Assembly (NCBI GenBank): GCA_012964435.1
Contig: DTTX01000083.1
Coordinates: 1 to 62,666 of the forward strand
DNA from: Mesonia sp.
GTDB lineage: Bacteria; Bacteroidota; Bacteroidia; Flavobacteriales; Flavobacteriaceae
Length of the DNA: 62,666 nt
Direction: 5' to 3'
Position numbers and translations under genes: made by a program. The notes under the pieces were generated by a model, which searched no databases, was not told where the DNA came from, and saw only the letters and a program-made list of their open reading frames with translations. Positions 43,357 to 52,820 of this stretch are shown here, in pieces. Positions within the stretch are counted from its first letter, which is position 1, and each line of letters begins with the position of its first letter.

Positions 43357-44109
43357 ATGCAATACGGAATTTGTCATCTAAATATTGTGCCGGTACGTTT
43401 AGAACCTACCGATACGAGTGAAATGGTTTCTCAATTATTATTTGGAGAGCATTTCAAAGTCTTAGAAAAAAGAAAAAAATGGAGCAGAATCCGTATTGCA
43501 TTTGATAAATATGAAGGTTGGGTCGATAATAAACAATACTTAGATCTCAAAGAAGAGAATTATGCCTTGTTAGAATCTTCTGCAGAAGAACTTTCGATCG
43601 ATCTTGTCGATTTTGCGGTAGAACCAAAAACACAAGCCCTCACTCCTATTTCTTTAGGAGCTAAATTGAATTTTTTAGAGCATCTTCAATTAGAATTTGA
43701 AGGACAACGTATTGTTGGGCTTCAACCCAAAGAAAACATTCTTAAAATCGCCTCCCTCTATTTAAACGCACCTTATTTATGGGGCGGAAAAACTCCGTTT
43801 GGTATCGATTGTAGCGGTTTTACGCAAATGGTGTATCGCTTAAATGGTTATCAACTTTACAGAGATGCTTCGCAACAAGCAAAACAAGGAGAAGCGCTAA
43901 GTTTTATCGAAGAAAGCGAACCCGGTGATCTAGCATTTTTTGATAATGCTGAAGGAGATATAATTCACGTAGGAATAATTATGCAAGACAACTACATTAT
44001 TCACGCACACGGCAAAGTAAGAATTGACCGCATCGATCATAGCGGAATTTTTAATGTAGATACCAACCAATACTCTCATAATTTAAGAGTGATCAAGAAG
44101 GTGATTTGA
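43357..44109 (+). CDS. NlpC/P60 peptidoglycan endopeptidase with SH3 domains
   Basis: 250 residues. N-terminal SH3b region (about 5-65: VRLEPTDTSEMVSQLLFGEHFKVL, then WVDNKQYL), a second SH3-like segment, and a C-terminal NlpC/P60 domain. The catalytic Cys152 is in F-G-I-D-C-S-G-F, with His in DIIHVGIIM and a third polar residue in IIHAHGKVRID. No signal peptide is evident, so export or a cytosolic role in recycling of murein tripeptides (YkfC-like) is open. The last arrangement (SH3-SH3-NlpC, about 250-300 residues, no signal) favours a gamma-D-Glu-dipeptidyl peptidase. Confidence 0.9.
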   Translation: MQYGICHLNIVPVRLEPTDTSEMVSQLLFGEHFKVLEKRKKWSRIRIAFDKYEGWVDNKQYLDLKEENYALLESSAEELSIDLVDFAVEPKTQALTPISLGAKLNFLEHLQLEFEGQRIVGLQPKENILKIASLYLNAPYLWGGKTPFGIDCSGFTQMVYRLNGYQLYRDASQQAKQGEALSFIEESEPGDLAFFDNAEGDIIHVGIIMQDNYIIHAHGKVRIDRIDHSGIFNVDTNQYSHNLRVIKKVI

Positions 44110-44125
44110 AAAGTAAAAAATCAAT

Positions 44126-44157
44126 AAAAAAGGCTTCGAATTTTCGAAGCCTTTTTT
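44126..44157. terminator. bidirectional intrinsic terminator
   Basis: AAAAAAGGCTTCGAA / TTCGAAGCCTTTTTT palindrome between the convergent NlpC/P60 and TPR genes. Confidence 0.92.
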
Positions 44158-44177
44158 ATTGATAAATTAAAACAAAC

Positions 44178-45419
44178 TTATTTAAGCATAGCTTTATATT
44201 TTTTTGCCTTATCATCATTTCCTAATTGAGAATGAATATTTACCAAAGTTTGAAGAGCTTGCTGATTGTTAGCATCTAACTCAACAGCTTTTTGTAAATA
44301 AGGAACTGCTTTTTCATAAAGTGCTGTACGTTCTTTTTGTAGTTCTTCGTACTTCTTATTATCTGCTTTACTCATTCCAAGGCCATTCATCTCATCAATA
44401 ATAGATTGCTCTTTCATTAATGTTGCAGAAGCTAAGTTAACGTATGCATTAGTAAATTTAGGATCTATTTCTATTGCATTTTTATAATAATTAATTGCTT
44501 TTTCAGGAGCTTCCATTTGCATAGCGGTAACTCCTAAATTATAATATAAAGAAGCATTATTAGTATCCTTTTCAAGAACTTTTTCTACAATTTCAGCGTA
44601 TTTTTTCTTGTCGCCAGATTGATAATATATATCGGCTTGAGCTAACATCAAAGAAGTATCATCTGGGTTTTCTTTCATAGCTTCATCAATAGCTTTAAGT
44701 CCCATTTCTGTTTCACCTTGTTCTATATAAATTAAAGCAATATTTTTAGTGATCTCAGCTTTTTTTGAAGGCACTTGTTCTTCTGTTGGATTATGATAAT
44801 CACCAGATTTTAAGTAAAGATCTCTTTGGTTTTTATCATTAAATTTTTCTTTTTCACCAGTACTTTTATTAACAGCATAAAATTCTGTTCCCGCACCAGA
44901 ATAATTCATATCTGCTAATTTTCTATAATAATCTAAAGCTGTTTTATAATCTTGACCATTTGTTGAATTTGCCGCAGCATAATATAAATGAATGGTATCT
45001 TTCTTATTTAAATTATATGATGTATAAAGTTTATCTGAAGCAGACTTAAATTTTTGAGCATTTTGATCTGCAATAGCAGAATTAACTAAAGCATTTCTAA
45101 CTTTGGTCAAATTTGCTTGTGCTTCACCATTACCTAATTCTTGAGCCATAATAAAAGACTCTCCTGCCAATTTTAGATTTGCAGCAGATTGCTTTTGAGG
45201 TTGACTACCCATATAAGCAAGTCCTTTTGCCATATAATAATCTTCCTTAACTTTATCTTTCTCTCCTGCAACTTGAGCTTCGACAGATTTCAAAATACTC
45301 TGAGCTTCAGTAAAGTTTTGTTTATCGATAGCTTTCTCAGCTTCTTTAATTTCCTTTTTTTGTGCAAAAACTGCAGTTCCTGCTAATGCTAAGCTTACTG
45401 CTAAAATTTTTGTTTTCAT
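44178..45419 (-). CDS. exported tetratricopeptide repeat protein
   Basis: 413 residues with a signal peptide (MKTKILAVSLALAGTAVFA, then QKK). TPR units are recognisable, for example NIALIYIEQGETEMGLKAIDEAMKENPDD, SLYYNLGVTAMQMEAPEKAINYYKNAIEIDP and the terminal QQALQTLVNIHSQLGNDDKAKKYK. The consensus W/Y-L-G-Y-A-F-A-P pattern is visible. It is likely a periplasmic scaffold. 26 bases downstream of gyrA on the same strand, so it may be read through from gyrA. Confidence 0.88.
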   Translation of the reverse strand: MKTKILAVSLALAGTAVFAQKKEIKEAEKAIDKQNFTEAQSILKSVEAQVAGEKDKVKEDYYMAKGLAYMGSQPQKQSAANLKLAGESFIMAQELGNGEAQANLTKVRNALVNSAIADQNAQKFKSASDKLYTSYNLNKKDTIHLYYAAANSTNGQDYKTALDYYRKLADMNYSGAGTEFYAVNKSTGEKEKFNDKNQRDLYLKSGDYHNPTEEQVPSKKAEITKNIALIYIEQGETEMGLKAIDEAMKENPDDTSLMLAQADIYYQSGDKKKYAEIVEKVLEKDTNNASLYYNLGVTAMQMEAPEKAINYYKNAIEIDPKFTNAYVNLASATLMKEQSIIDEMNGLGMSKADNKKYEELQKERTALYEKAVPYLQKAVELDANNQQALQTLVNIHSQLGNDDKAKKYKAMLK

Positions 45420-45445
45420 TTCTTATTGTTTTGGTTTAAGATTAT

Positions 45446-47980
45446 TTATTCTTCTTCTCCACTATTATCAACAGCTGTGCCATCTTCATTTACGTCAGAA
45501 ATTTCTTCGTCTTCCTCATCTTCATTCATCACCTTAGCGACTGCTGCAATAGAATCGTTACCTTTTAAGTTGATTAATCGAACTCCTTGTGTTGCTCTAC
45601 CCATTACGCGTAAATCTTCTACAGCGATACGTATAGCAATACCCGATTTATTAATGATCATTAAATCATCATTATCGGTAACAGATTTAATGGTCACTAG
45701 TTCACCTGTTTTATCGGTTACAGAAATAGTTTTTACTCCTTTACCACCACGGTTAGTGATTCTGTAAATTTCATCTCCGGTTTCTGGATCGTTAATGTAA
45801 GTTCGCTTACCATAACCATTTTCAGAAACTACTAACACCGTTTCTTCATCTGGGTTTTCAACAGCGATCATTCCTACCACCTCATCCTTGTCGTGTGCTA
45901 AAGTAATTCCTCGAACACCACTGGCATTTCTACCCATTGGTCTAGTTTTCGCTTCTTCAAATCGAATCGCTTTACCAGATTTAAGCGCTAACATAACTTG
46001 GCTTTCTCCGGTAGTTAATTTCGCAGAAAGTAATTCATCTCCTTCTTTGATGGTAATCGCATTAATACCATTGGTACGCGGACGTGAATACTGTTCTAAA
46101 GAAGTCTTTTTCACCTGACCTTTTTTAGTCGCCATAATTACATAGTGACTATTGATGTACTCTTCATCTTTCAGGTCTTGCGTACAGATAAAGGCTTTTA
46201 CTTTATCTTGAGGTTCAATATTGATCAAGTTCTGAATCGCTCTTCCTTTTGAAGTTTTACTTCCTTCAGGAATTTCGTAAACGCGCATCCAGAAACATTT
46301 CCCTTCTTGTGTGAAGAAAATCATGTATTGGTGATTAGTACCAACAAATAAATATTCTAAGAAATCTTCATTTCTCGTTGTTGAAGCTTTAGAACCAACG
46401 CCTCCTCTATTCTGCTTCTTGTATTCTGAAAGTGGCGTACGTTTAATATAACCGGCGTGAGAAATAGAAATTACTACTTGCTCATCTGGGATCATATCTT
46501 CTATACTTAGATCTCCACCGGCAAAATTGATAGTCGATCTACGCTCGTCACCATATTTTTCTTTTACTTCTAGCAATTCATCTTTAATGATTTGCATACG
46601 ACATTCTTTACTTGCAAGAATTTCTTTTAAGTCTTTGATGGTTTCCATCAATTCATCATACTCTGCACGTAATTTATCTTGCTCAAGACCGGTAAGTTGT
46701 CTTAAACGCATTTCTACAATCGCTTTGGCTTGAACTTCTGTTAATTCAAAACGATCGATTAATTTCTGTCTTGCTTCATCAGCATTATTAGAAGATCTGA
46801 TCAATGCAATTACTTCATCAATATTATCTGAAGCAATGATTAATCCTTCTAAGATGTGTGCGCGATCTTCTGCTTTCTTTAATTCAAACTCGGTACGTCT
46901 CACTACTACTTCGTGACGGTGTTCTACAAAATATTGAATCATATCTTTTAGATTCAACATTTCCGGACGCCCTTTCACTAAAGCAATATTATTAACACTG
47001 AAAGAGGATTGTAAAGCCGTATGCTTATAAAGAGTGTTTAAAACAATATTCGGGATAGCATCTCTCTTCAAGATATAAACGATACGCATACCGTTTCTAT
47101 CCGATTCATCACGAATTAGAGAAATCCCTTCAATTTTCTTATCATTCACCAAGTCAGCAGTTTTCTTGATCATATCTGCTTTGTTCACTTGGTAAGGTAT
47201 TTCAGTTACAACAATACATTCTTTACCATTTACCTCTTCGATATTGGCTTTTGCACGCATTACTACACGACCACGTCCTGTTTTAAAAGCTTCTCTTACG
47301 CCATCGTAACCATAGATAATTCCACCGGTAGGAAAATCTGGAGCTTTTACGTGCTCGATAAGTTCATCAATCTCAATATCATTATTTTCAATATAAGCTA
47401 CCGTACCATCTACCACTTCAGCTAAATTATGTGGTGGCATGTTAGTCGCCATACCTACCGCAATACCACTAGCTCCATTCACTAATAAGTTAGGAATTCT
47501 CGTAGGTAAAACAGATGGTTCTTTTAAGGTATCATCAAAGTTTAAGGTATGATCTACCGTATCTTTATCGATATCGGCTAACATATCTTCACTAATCTTT
47601 CTCATTCTAGCCTCGGTATAACGCATTGCAGCGGGGCTATCGCCATCTACCGAACCAAAGTTCCCTTGACCGTCGACTAACATATAACGTAAGCTCCACT
47701 CTTGAGCCATACGTACCATCGTATCGTAAACAGAGGTATCACCGTGTGGGTGATATTTACCTAAAACTTCTCCAACAATTCTTGCTGATTTTTTATATGC
47801 TCGATTAGAAAGTACACCTAATTCGTACATTCCAAATAATACTCTTCTATGAACTGGCTTTAAACCATCACGCACATCTGGCAGCGCACGTGACACAATG
47901 ACCGACATCGAATAATCGATGTAAGCCGATTTCATTTCATCTTCAATGTTGATAGGAATTAACTTCTCTCCTTCAGCCAT
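45446..47980 (-). CDS. gyrA: DNA gyrase subunit A
   Basis: 844 residues. N-terminal breakage-reunion domain with catalytic Tyr121 in [10 protein letters not shown], quinolone-determining region [10 protein letters not shown] (77-86; Thr82 in the Ser83 position and Asp86 in the Asp87 position of E. coli), and ENRLTG-type coiled coil. The C-terminal pinwheel has six blades ending around residue 815, then a very acidic tail ([17 protein letters not shown]...). The GyrA box is QNRGGVG (about residue 522) rather than Q(R/K)RGG(R/K)G. Introduces negative supercoils with GyrB, which is not in this window. Confidence 0.95.
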   Translation of the reverse strand: MAEGEKLIPINIEDEMKSAYIDYSMSVIVSRALPDVRDGLKPVHRRVLFGMYELGVLSNRAYKKSARIVGEVLGKYHPHGDTSVYDTMVRMAQEWSLRYMLVDGQGNFGSVDGDSPAAMRYTEARMRKISEDMLADIDKDTVDHTLNFDDTLKEPSVLPTRIPNLLVNGASGIAVGMATNMPPHNLAEVVDGTVAYIENNDIEIDELIEHVKAPDFPTGGIIYGYDGVREAFKTGRGRVVMRAKANIEEVNGKECIVVTEIPYQVNKADMIKKTADLVNDKKIEGISLIRDESDRNGMRIVYILKRDAIPNIVLNTLYKHTALQSSFSVNNIALVKGRPEMLNLKDMIQYFVEHRHEVVVRRTEFELKKAEDRAHILEGLIIASDNIDEVIALIRSSNNADEARQKLIDRFELTEVQAKAIVEMRLRQLTGLEQDKLRAEYDELMETIKDLKEILASKECRMQIIKDELLEVKEKYGDERRSTINFAGGDLSIEDMIPDEQVVISISHAGYIKRTPLSEYKKQNRGGVGSKASTTRNEDFLEYLFVGTNHQYMIFFTQEGKCFWMRVYEIPEGSKTSKGRAIQNLINIEPQDKVKAFICTQDLKDEEYINSHYVIMATKKGQVKKTSLEQYSRPRTNGINAITIKEGDELLSAKLTTGESQVMLALKSGKAIRFEEAKTRPMGRNASGVRGITLAHDKDEVVGMIAVENPDEETVLVVSENGYGKRTYINDPETGDEIYRITNRGGKGVKTISVTDKTGELVTIKSVTDNDDLMIINKSGIAIRIAVEDLRVMGRATQGVRLINLKGNDSIAAVAKVMNEDEEDEEISDVNEDGTAVDNSGEEE

Positions 47981-48113
47981 AAAATTAATTTTGGTTAATT
48001 TATATTTCTAACGTGGCAATTTACGTAAAATATGAGTAATTTAAAGCCATACTTGCTAAGTTTACGTATATTTTATTAACAAAAATTTATTACAGCCCGG
48101 TTAATAAGAAAAG

Positions 48114-48146
48114 TTGCAAAAGCTTTGATTTTAGCAGATATTTTTG
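48114..48146 (+). promoter_or_regulatory. promoter of clpC
   Basis: TTG (48114-48116), 22 bases, then TATTTTTG (48139-48146), a consensus match. Predicted start near 48151, giving a 5' leader of about 70 bases that contains an ATGGTTT/AAACCAT hairpin (48175-48191). Confidence 0.5.
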
Positions 48147-48222
48147 TCTATTAGCTTGGTGCTTGTAAACAGGCATGGTTTTTGAAACCATTCAAATGTT
48201 TAATATTTAGAGGAGATTAGAG

Positions 48223-50787
48223 ATGGATGATAATTTTTCACCTAGAGTAAAAGATGTAATCACATATAGTAAAGAAGAGGCTTTACGCTTAGGTCACGAT
48301 TTTATAGGGACCGAGCATTTAGTTCTTGGATTATTACGTGATGGCAATGGTAAAGCCATAGATATATTAGATACCTTAAACATAGATTTAGATCACTTAA
48401 GGCGAAAGGTAGAGATTTTAAGTCCTGCTAATCCTGAAAGCGCAGTAGTTTCTAACGATAAGAAAAACTTGCATTTAACAAGGCAAGCAGAACGTGCTTT
48501 AAAAACTACTTTTTTAGAGGCTAAATTATTTCAAAGCTCGTCTATTAATACAGCACATTTACTTTTATGCATTCTTAGAAATGAGAATGACCCAACTACT
48601 AAACTTTTAAATAAGTTAAAAGTAGATTATGATAATGTGAAAGATGAATTTAAATCGATGATAACACAAGATAAAGATTATACAGAAGGACCGACTTCAG
48701 AATCATTTTCTGATGACGATACTGCTTCTGGCGATGCTACTCGAAACAATCCTTTTGGAGGTAGTGGCAATACAGGAAACACAAAGACCAATAAAAAATC
48801 TAAAACTCCGGTATTAGATAATTTTGGTAGAGACCTTACCGCAATGGCCGACGAAGGGAAACTAGATCCCGTAGTTGGTCGCGAAAAAGAAATTGAACGC
48901 GTTTCTCAAATTTTAAGTAGACGTAAGAAAAACAACCCATTACTTATTGGTGAACCTGGTGTTGGTAAAAGTGCTATTGCTGAAGGTTTAGCGTTACGCA
49001 TCGTAAAGAGAAAAGTAAGCAGAATTCTTTTCGACAAGCGTGTAGTAACTTTAGATCTAGCAAGCTTAGTTGCCGGAACTAAATACCGCGGACAGTTTGA
49101 AGAACGTATGAAAGCGGTAATGAATGAATTAGAGAAGAATGATAACATTATTCTTTTTATTGATGAAATTCACACTATCGTTGGAGCCGGTGGCGCTACC
49201 GGAAGTTTAGACGCCAGTAATATGTTTAAACCTGCCTTAGCTAGAGGTGAATTACAATGTATTGGCGCCACAACATTAGACGAATACAGACAGCATATTG
49301 AAAAAGATGGAGCTTTAGAAAGAAGATTTCAAAAAGTAATCATTGAACCTACTTCGGTTGATGAAACGATTGAGATCTTAAACAATATTAAAGAAAAATA
49401 CGAAAGTCACCATAATGTAAACTACACTCCAGAAGCTATCGAAGCTTGTGTGAAACTGACTAACCGTTATATGACCGATCGTTTTTTACCAGACAAAGCT
49501 ATCGATGCTTTAGATGAAGCGGGTTCTCGAGTACACATTACGAATATCGAAGTACCTAAGCGTATTTTAGATTTAGAAAGAAAACTTGAAGAAGTTCGTG
49601 AAACTAAAAATTCTGTCGTTAAAAAACAGAAATATGAAGAAGCAGCGAAACTTCGTGACGATGAAAAAAATCTTGAGAAAGAATTAGAGATCGCTCAAGA
49701 GCGCTGGGAAGAAGAATCTAAACAACATAAAGAAACCGTTTCTGAAGATAGCGTTGCCGATGTAGTTTCAATGATGACAGGTATTCCTGTAAATAGAATT
49801 GCGCAAACAGAAAGCAACAAATTGGCCAAATTACCAGAACTAATAAAAGGTAAAGTAATTGGTCAAGATGAAGCGGTAAATAAAGTCGTAAAAGCAATAC
49901 AACGTAATCGTGCAGGACTTAAAGATCCTAACAAACCAATTGGTTCGTTTATTTTCTTAGGTCAAACCGGTGTTGGTAAAACGCAATTAGCAAAAATTCT
50001 TGCTAAAGAATTATTTGATAATGAAGACACACTCATTAGAATCGATATGAGTGAATATATGGAGAAATTTGCCATCTCTAGATTAGTTGGAGCGCCTCCT
50101 GGGTATGTTGGTTACGAAGAAGGTGGTCAATTAACCGAGAAAGTTAGACGTAAGCCTTACGCGGTAGTTTTATTAGACGAGGTTGAAAAGGCTCACCCAG
50201 ATGTCTTCAATATGCTCTTACAAGTCTTAGATGATGGATATTTAACCGATAGTTTAGGTCGCAAGATCGATTTTAGAAACACAATCATCATTATGACTTC
50301 TAATATCGGAGCCAGAAAACTAAAAGACTTTGGTCAAGGAGTTGGTTTTGGTACCCAGTCTCAGAAAAATCAGGCAGATGCTAATGCTCGAGGTGTAATT
50401 GAAAATGCGCTTAAAAAAGCATTTGCACCGGAATTTTTAAATAGAATCGACGATGTTGTTATTTTCAACGCTTTAGAAAGAGAAGATATTCACAAGATCA
50501 TCGATATCGAATTAGAAAAACTATTTGTAAGAATTAAAGATCTTGGTTACGATTTAGAATTGACTAAAGAAGCTAAGGATTTTATTTCAGATAAAGGTTT
50601 CGATCAGCAATACGGAGCAAGACCTTTAAAAAGAGCAATTCAAAAATATGTTGAAGATGCTTTAGCTGAAGAAATTATCACTTCTAAGATTGAAGAAGGT
50701 GATCAAGTGGTGATGGATTTAGATAAAGAAAAGTCTGAATTAACTATTAAATTGAAAAAATCTGAAGCTAAAACTGAAGGATCTTAA
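48223..50787 (+). CDS. clpC: ATP-dependent Clp protease ATP-binding subunit ClpC
   Basis: 854 residues. Clp N-terminal repeats (1-150: RVKDVITYSKEEALRLGHDFIGTEHLVLGLLRD) lead into a low-complexity linker (about 155-195), AAA-1 (Walker A GEPGVGKS, 243-250; Walker B ILFIDEIH), a middle domain with a UVR-like KKQKYEEAAKLRDDEKNLEKEL, and AAA-2 (Walker A GQTGVGKT; GAPPGYVGYEEGGQLTE). Unfolds substrates for ClpP. The ATG is preceded by AGGAG seven bases upstream, an unusually strong Shine-Dalgarno for this phylum. No CtsR or McsAB genes are adjacent. Confidence 0.96.
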   Translation: MDDNFSPRVKDVITYSKEEALRLGHDFIGTEHLVLGLLRDGNGKAIDILDTLNIDLDHLRRKVEILSPANPESAVVSNDKKNLHLTRQAERALKTTFLEAKLFQSSSINTAHLLLCILRNENDPTTKLLNKLKVDYDNVKDEFKSMITQDKDYTEGPTSESFSDDDTASGDATRNNPFGGSGNTGNTKTNKKSKTPVLDNFGRDLTAMADEGKLDPVVGREKEIERVSQILSRRKKNNPLLIGEPGVGKSAIAEGLALRIVKRKVSRILFDKRVVTLDLASLVAGTKYRGQFEERMKAVMNELEKNDNIILFIDEIHTIVGAGGATGSLDASNMFKPALARGELQCIGATTLDEYRQHIEKDGALERRFQKVIIEPTSVDETIEILNNIKEKYESHHNVNYTPEAIEACVKLTNRYMTDRFLPDKAIDALDEAGSRVHITNIEVPKRILDLERKLEEVRETKNSVVKKQKYEEAAKLRDDEKNLEKELEIAQERWEEESKQHKETVSEDSVADVVSMMTGIPVNRIAQTESNKLAKLPELIKGKVIGQDEAVNKVVKAIQRNRAGLKDPNKPIGSFIFLGQTGVGKTQLAKILAKELFDNEDTLIRIDMSEYMEKFAISRLVGAPPGYVGYEEGGQLTEKVRRKPYAVVLLDEVEKAHPDVFNMLLQVLDDGYLTDSLGRKIDFRNTIIIMTSNIGARKLKDFGQGVGFGTQSQKNQADANARGVIENALKKAFAPEFLNRIDDVVIFNALEREDIHKIIDIELEKLFVRIKDLGYDLELTKEAKDFISDKGFDQQYGARPLKRAIQKYVEDALAEEIITSKIEEGDQVVMDLDKEKSELTIKLKKSEAKTEGS

Positions 50788-50812
50788 ATATTTTCATTAA
50801 ATTTATTAGAAC

Positions 50813-50846
50813 AAACCCCATATATTAAATATGGGGTTTTTGTTTT
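50813..50846 (+). terminator. intrinsic terminator of clpC
   Basis: AAACCCCATAT (50813-50823) pairs with ATATGGGGTTT (50829-50839), then T-rich sequence up to the next gene's ATG at 50850. Confidence 0.88.
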
Positions 50847-50849
50847 TAT

Positions 50850-51227
50850 ATGAAAAAAGTTGTTTTAAATAATTGTACAATGAGACTATATGCAAACCAT
50901 ATAGAACTCTTTATAGATCCTGATATTCATTTAGCTACAGAAGACTTTTTTCAAATTTTAAATACTAAAACGACACACTACGATTTCCCAATAGGATTAT
51001 TAGTGATAAGAAAAGATAAATTTCATCAATATTCAATTGATCCATTAATTTTCATGAAATTTAAAAATGAATTCGAAACTCATTTAAAATGGTATGCATT
51101 GATTTCTCCCAACAAATTAGGTTTTGAAAATTTAGTTTACCTCAAACAAATGACAAATGTTAAGGTTTATTCATTTTTAAATTATGAAGATGCCCTACCG
51201 CTTTTAGAAAATAGTGATTGTTATTAA
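50850..51227 (+). CDS. conserved hypothetical protein, possible STAS-like fold
   Basis: 125 residues, no signal or membrane helix. Alternating strands and helices (ELFIDPDIHLATEDFFQILN, YDFPIGLLVIRKDKFHQYSIDPLIF, WYALISPNKLGFENLVYLKQM, VYSFLNYEDALPLLEN) resemble the STAS/SpoIIAA-like hypotheticals of flavobacteria, but this is a fold guess. It starts 4 bases after the clpC terminator's T-run and overlaps the convergent hutH gene by 4 bases. No promoter is apparent, so expression may depend on clpC read-through. Confidence 0.65.
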   Translation: MKKVVLNNCTMRLYANHIELFIDPDIHLATEDFFQILNTKTTHYDFPIGLLVIRKDKFHQYSIDPLIFMKFKNEFETHLKWYALISPNKLGFENLVYLKQMTNVKVYSFLNYEDALPLLENSDCY

Positions 51228-52738
51228 TTTTCAAATAAGATCTCTTGATCGATACCAAACTGAGTAATATACAATTTAGCTTTTGCAATTTCTTCTGCCA
51301 TTACTTTATCTTGCTTCATTACAGGAACTTCTTCTCTAAAGCTATTTACCAATTGCATAATAAAATTAGAAGATTGTAATGGCTCACGATAATACAGTGC
51401 TTGTGAAGCGTTAAATAATTCAATAGCTAAGACCGATTTTAAATTCTCTACTACTTTTATCAATTTCGTAGCAGCATTTGCACCCATACTCACGTGATCT
51501 TCCTGTCCGTTTGAAGAAACTATCGAATCTACACTCGCCGGCGTACAAAATTGTTTATTTTGGCTTACAATACTCGCTGCGGTATATTGCGGAATCATAA
51601 ACCCGTTATTTAAACCGGGATCATCTACTAAAAACATTGGTAACTCACGTAAACCGGAAACTAATTGATAAATTCTACGTTCAGAAATATTTGCCAATTC
51701 TGCTAAAGCGATTGCTAAATAATCCATCGCTAAGGCAAGTGGCTGACCGTGAAAATTTCCTCCAGAAATAATTTTATCTTCTTCAACAAATATATTCGGA
51801 TTGTCGGTTACACTATTAATTTCTGTTTTTACCGTTTGATGTACAAACCGAATCGTATCTTTTGAGGCTCCGTGAACCTGCGGTATACATCTAAATGAAT
51901 AAGGGTCCTGAACACTTTCTTTAACTTTTTCTGCAATTTCGCTTCCTTCTAAAAATTCTAAGATGCGTTCTGCAGTTTTTACTTGTCCGCGATGTGGTCG
52001 CACGTAATGTACTAAAGGATCAAACGGAGAAAGATTACAATCAAAACCATCTACAGAAACGGCTCCGATCGCATCTGCTAAATACGATAATTTATAAGCT
52101 TCAATTAAAGAAAATACGGCGTGAGCGCTCATAAACTGCGTGCCGTTTAACAAAGCTAAACCTTCTTTAGAACGTAAATTTATTTTCTCCCATCCTTTTT
52201 GCTGAAGAATTTCTGCGGAAGAATAAATTTTTCCATCTACTTCAACTTCACCTCTACCCAATAGCGGAAGCGATAAATGTGCCAATGGCGATAAATCTCC
52301 TGATGCTCCCAAAGAACCTTGTTCGTAAACTACCGGTAACACATCTTCGTTAAAAAAATCGATGAGGCGTAAAACTACTTCTTGGGTAATTCCTGAATTT
52401 CCGTAGCTTAAGGATTGTATTTTCAACAACAACATTAGCTTTACGATTTTCGAATTTACCTTATCCCCGGTTCCGCAGGCGTGAGAAATCACTAAATTTT
52501 CTTGCAGCTGAACCAAATGTTCTCTAGAAATTTTCACATTACACAAAGAACCAAACCCGGTGTTAATTCCGTAGAAAGGCTCCTGAGAAGCATCCATTTT
52601 TTGATCGAGGTAATTTCTGGCTTTATCGATACTTAATTTTGCTTCGTCACTTAATGCCAATAATTTATTTTCTTCTAGAATCTGCTGAATTTGAGGTAAA
52701 TCTAAAATTTCTCGACTTATATAATGGGTTTCTCTCAT
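51224..52738 (-). CDS. hutH: histidine ammonia-lyase
   Basis: 504 residues from ATG 52738 (a TTG four codons upstream is the alternative). The MIO cofactor triad Ala145-Ser146-Gly147 is in GSLGASGDLSPLAH. FYGINTGFG, NGTQFMSAHA, QDPYSFRCIPQVHGA, NPNIF and the C-terminal QEDHVSMGANAA are HAL signatures. Converts histidine to urocanate and ammonia. No hutUIG genes are adjacent, so the pathway is not clustered here. An aromatic ammonia-lyase or aminomutase of the same superfamily is the only serious alternative. Confidence 0.92.
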   Translation of the reverse strand: MRETHYISREILDLPQIQQILEENKLLALSDEAKLSIDKARNYLDQKMDASQEPFYGINTGFGSLCNVKISREHLVQLQENLVISHACGTGDKVNSKIVKLMLLLKIQSLSYGNSGITQEVVLRLIDFFNEDVLPVVYEQGSLGASGDLSPLAHLSLPLLGRGEVEVDGKIYSSAEILQQKGWEKINLRSKEGLALLNGTQFMSAHAVFSLIEAYKLSYLADAIGAVSVDGFDCNLSPFDPLVHYVRPHRGQVKTAERILEFLEGSEIAEKVKESVQDPYSFRCIPQVHGASKDTIRFVHQTVKTEINSVTDNPNIFVEEDKIISGGNFHGQPLALAMDYLAIALAELANISERRIYQLVSGLRELPMFLVDDPGLNNGFMIPQYTAASIVSQNKQFCTPASVDSIVSSNGQEDHVSMGANAATKLIKVVENLKSVLAIELFNASQALYYREPLQSSNFIMQLVNSFREEVPVMKQDKVMAEEIAKAKLYITQFGIDQEILFEN

Positions 52739-52820
52739 TTCTTTAAACAATTGTTAATATTGAGCTTCAAAATTGAAGATATCTTACAAAATATCCAAGT
52801 CTTTTCTCAACTATTAAGTA

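Noticed and set aside
45426-45767. Ser-rich 113-residue + strand ORF
   Set aside because: Antisense to the end of gyrA, with no promoter or family features; a shadow of the acidic GyrA tail.
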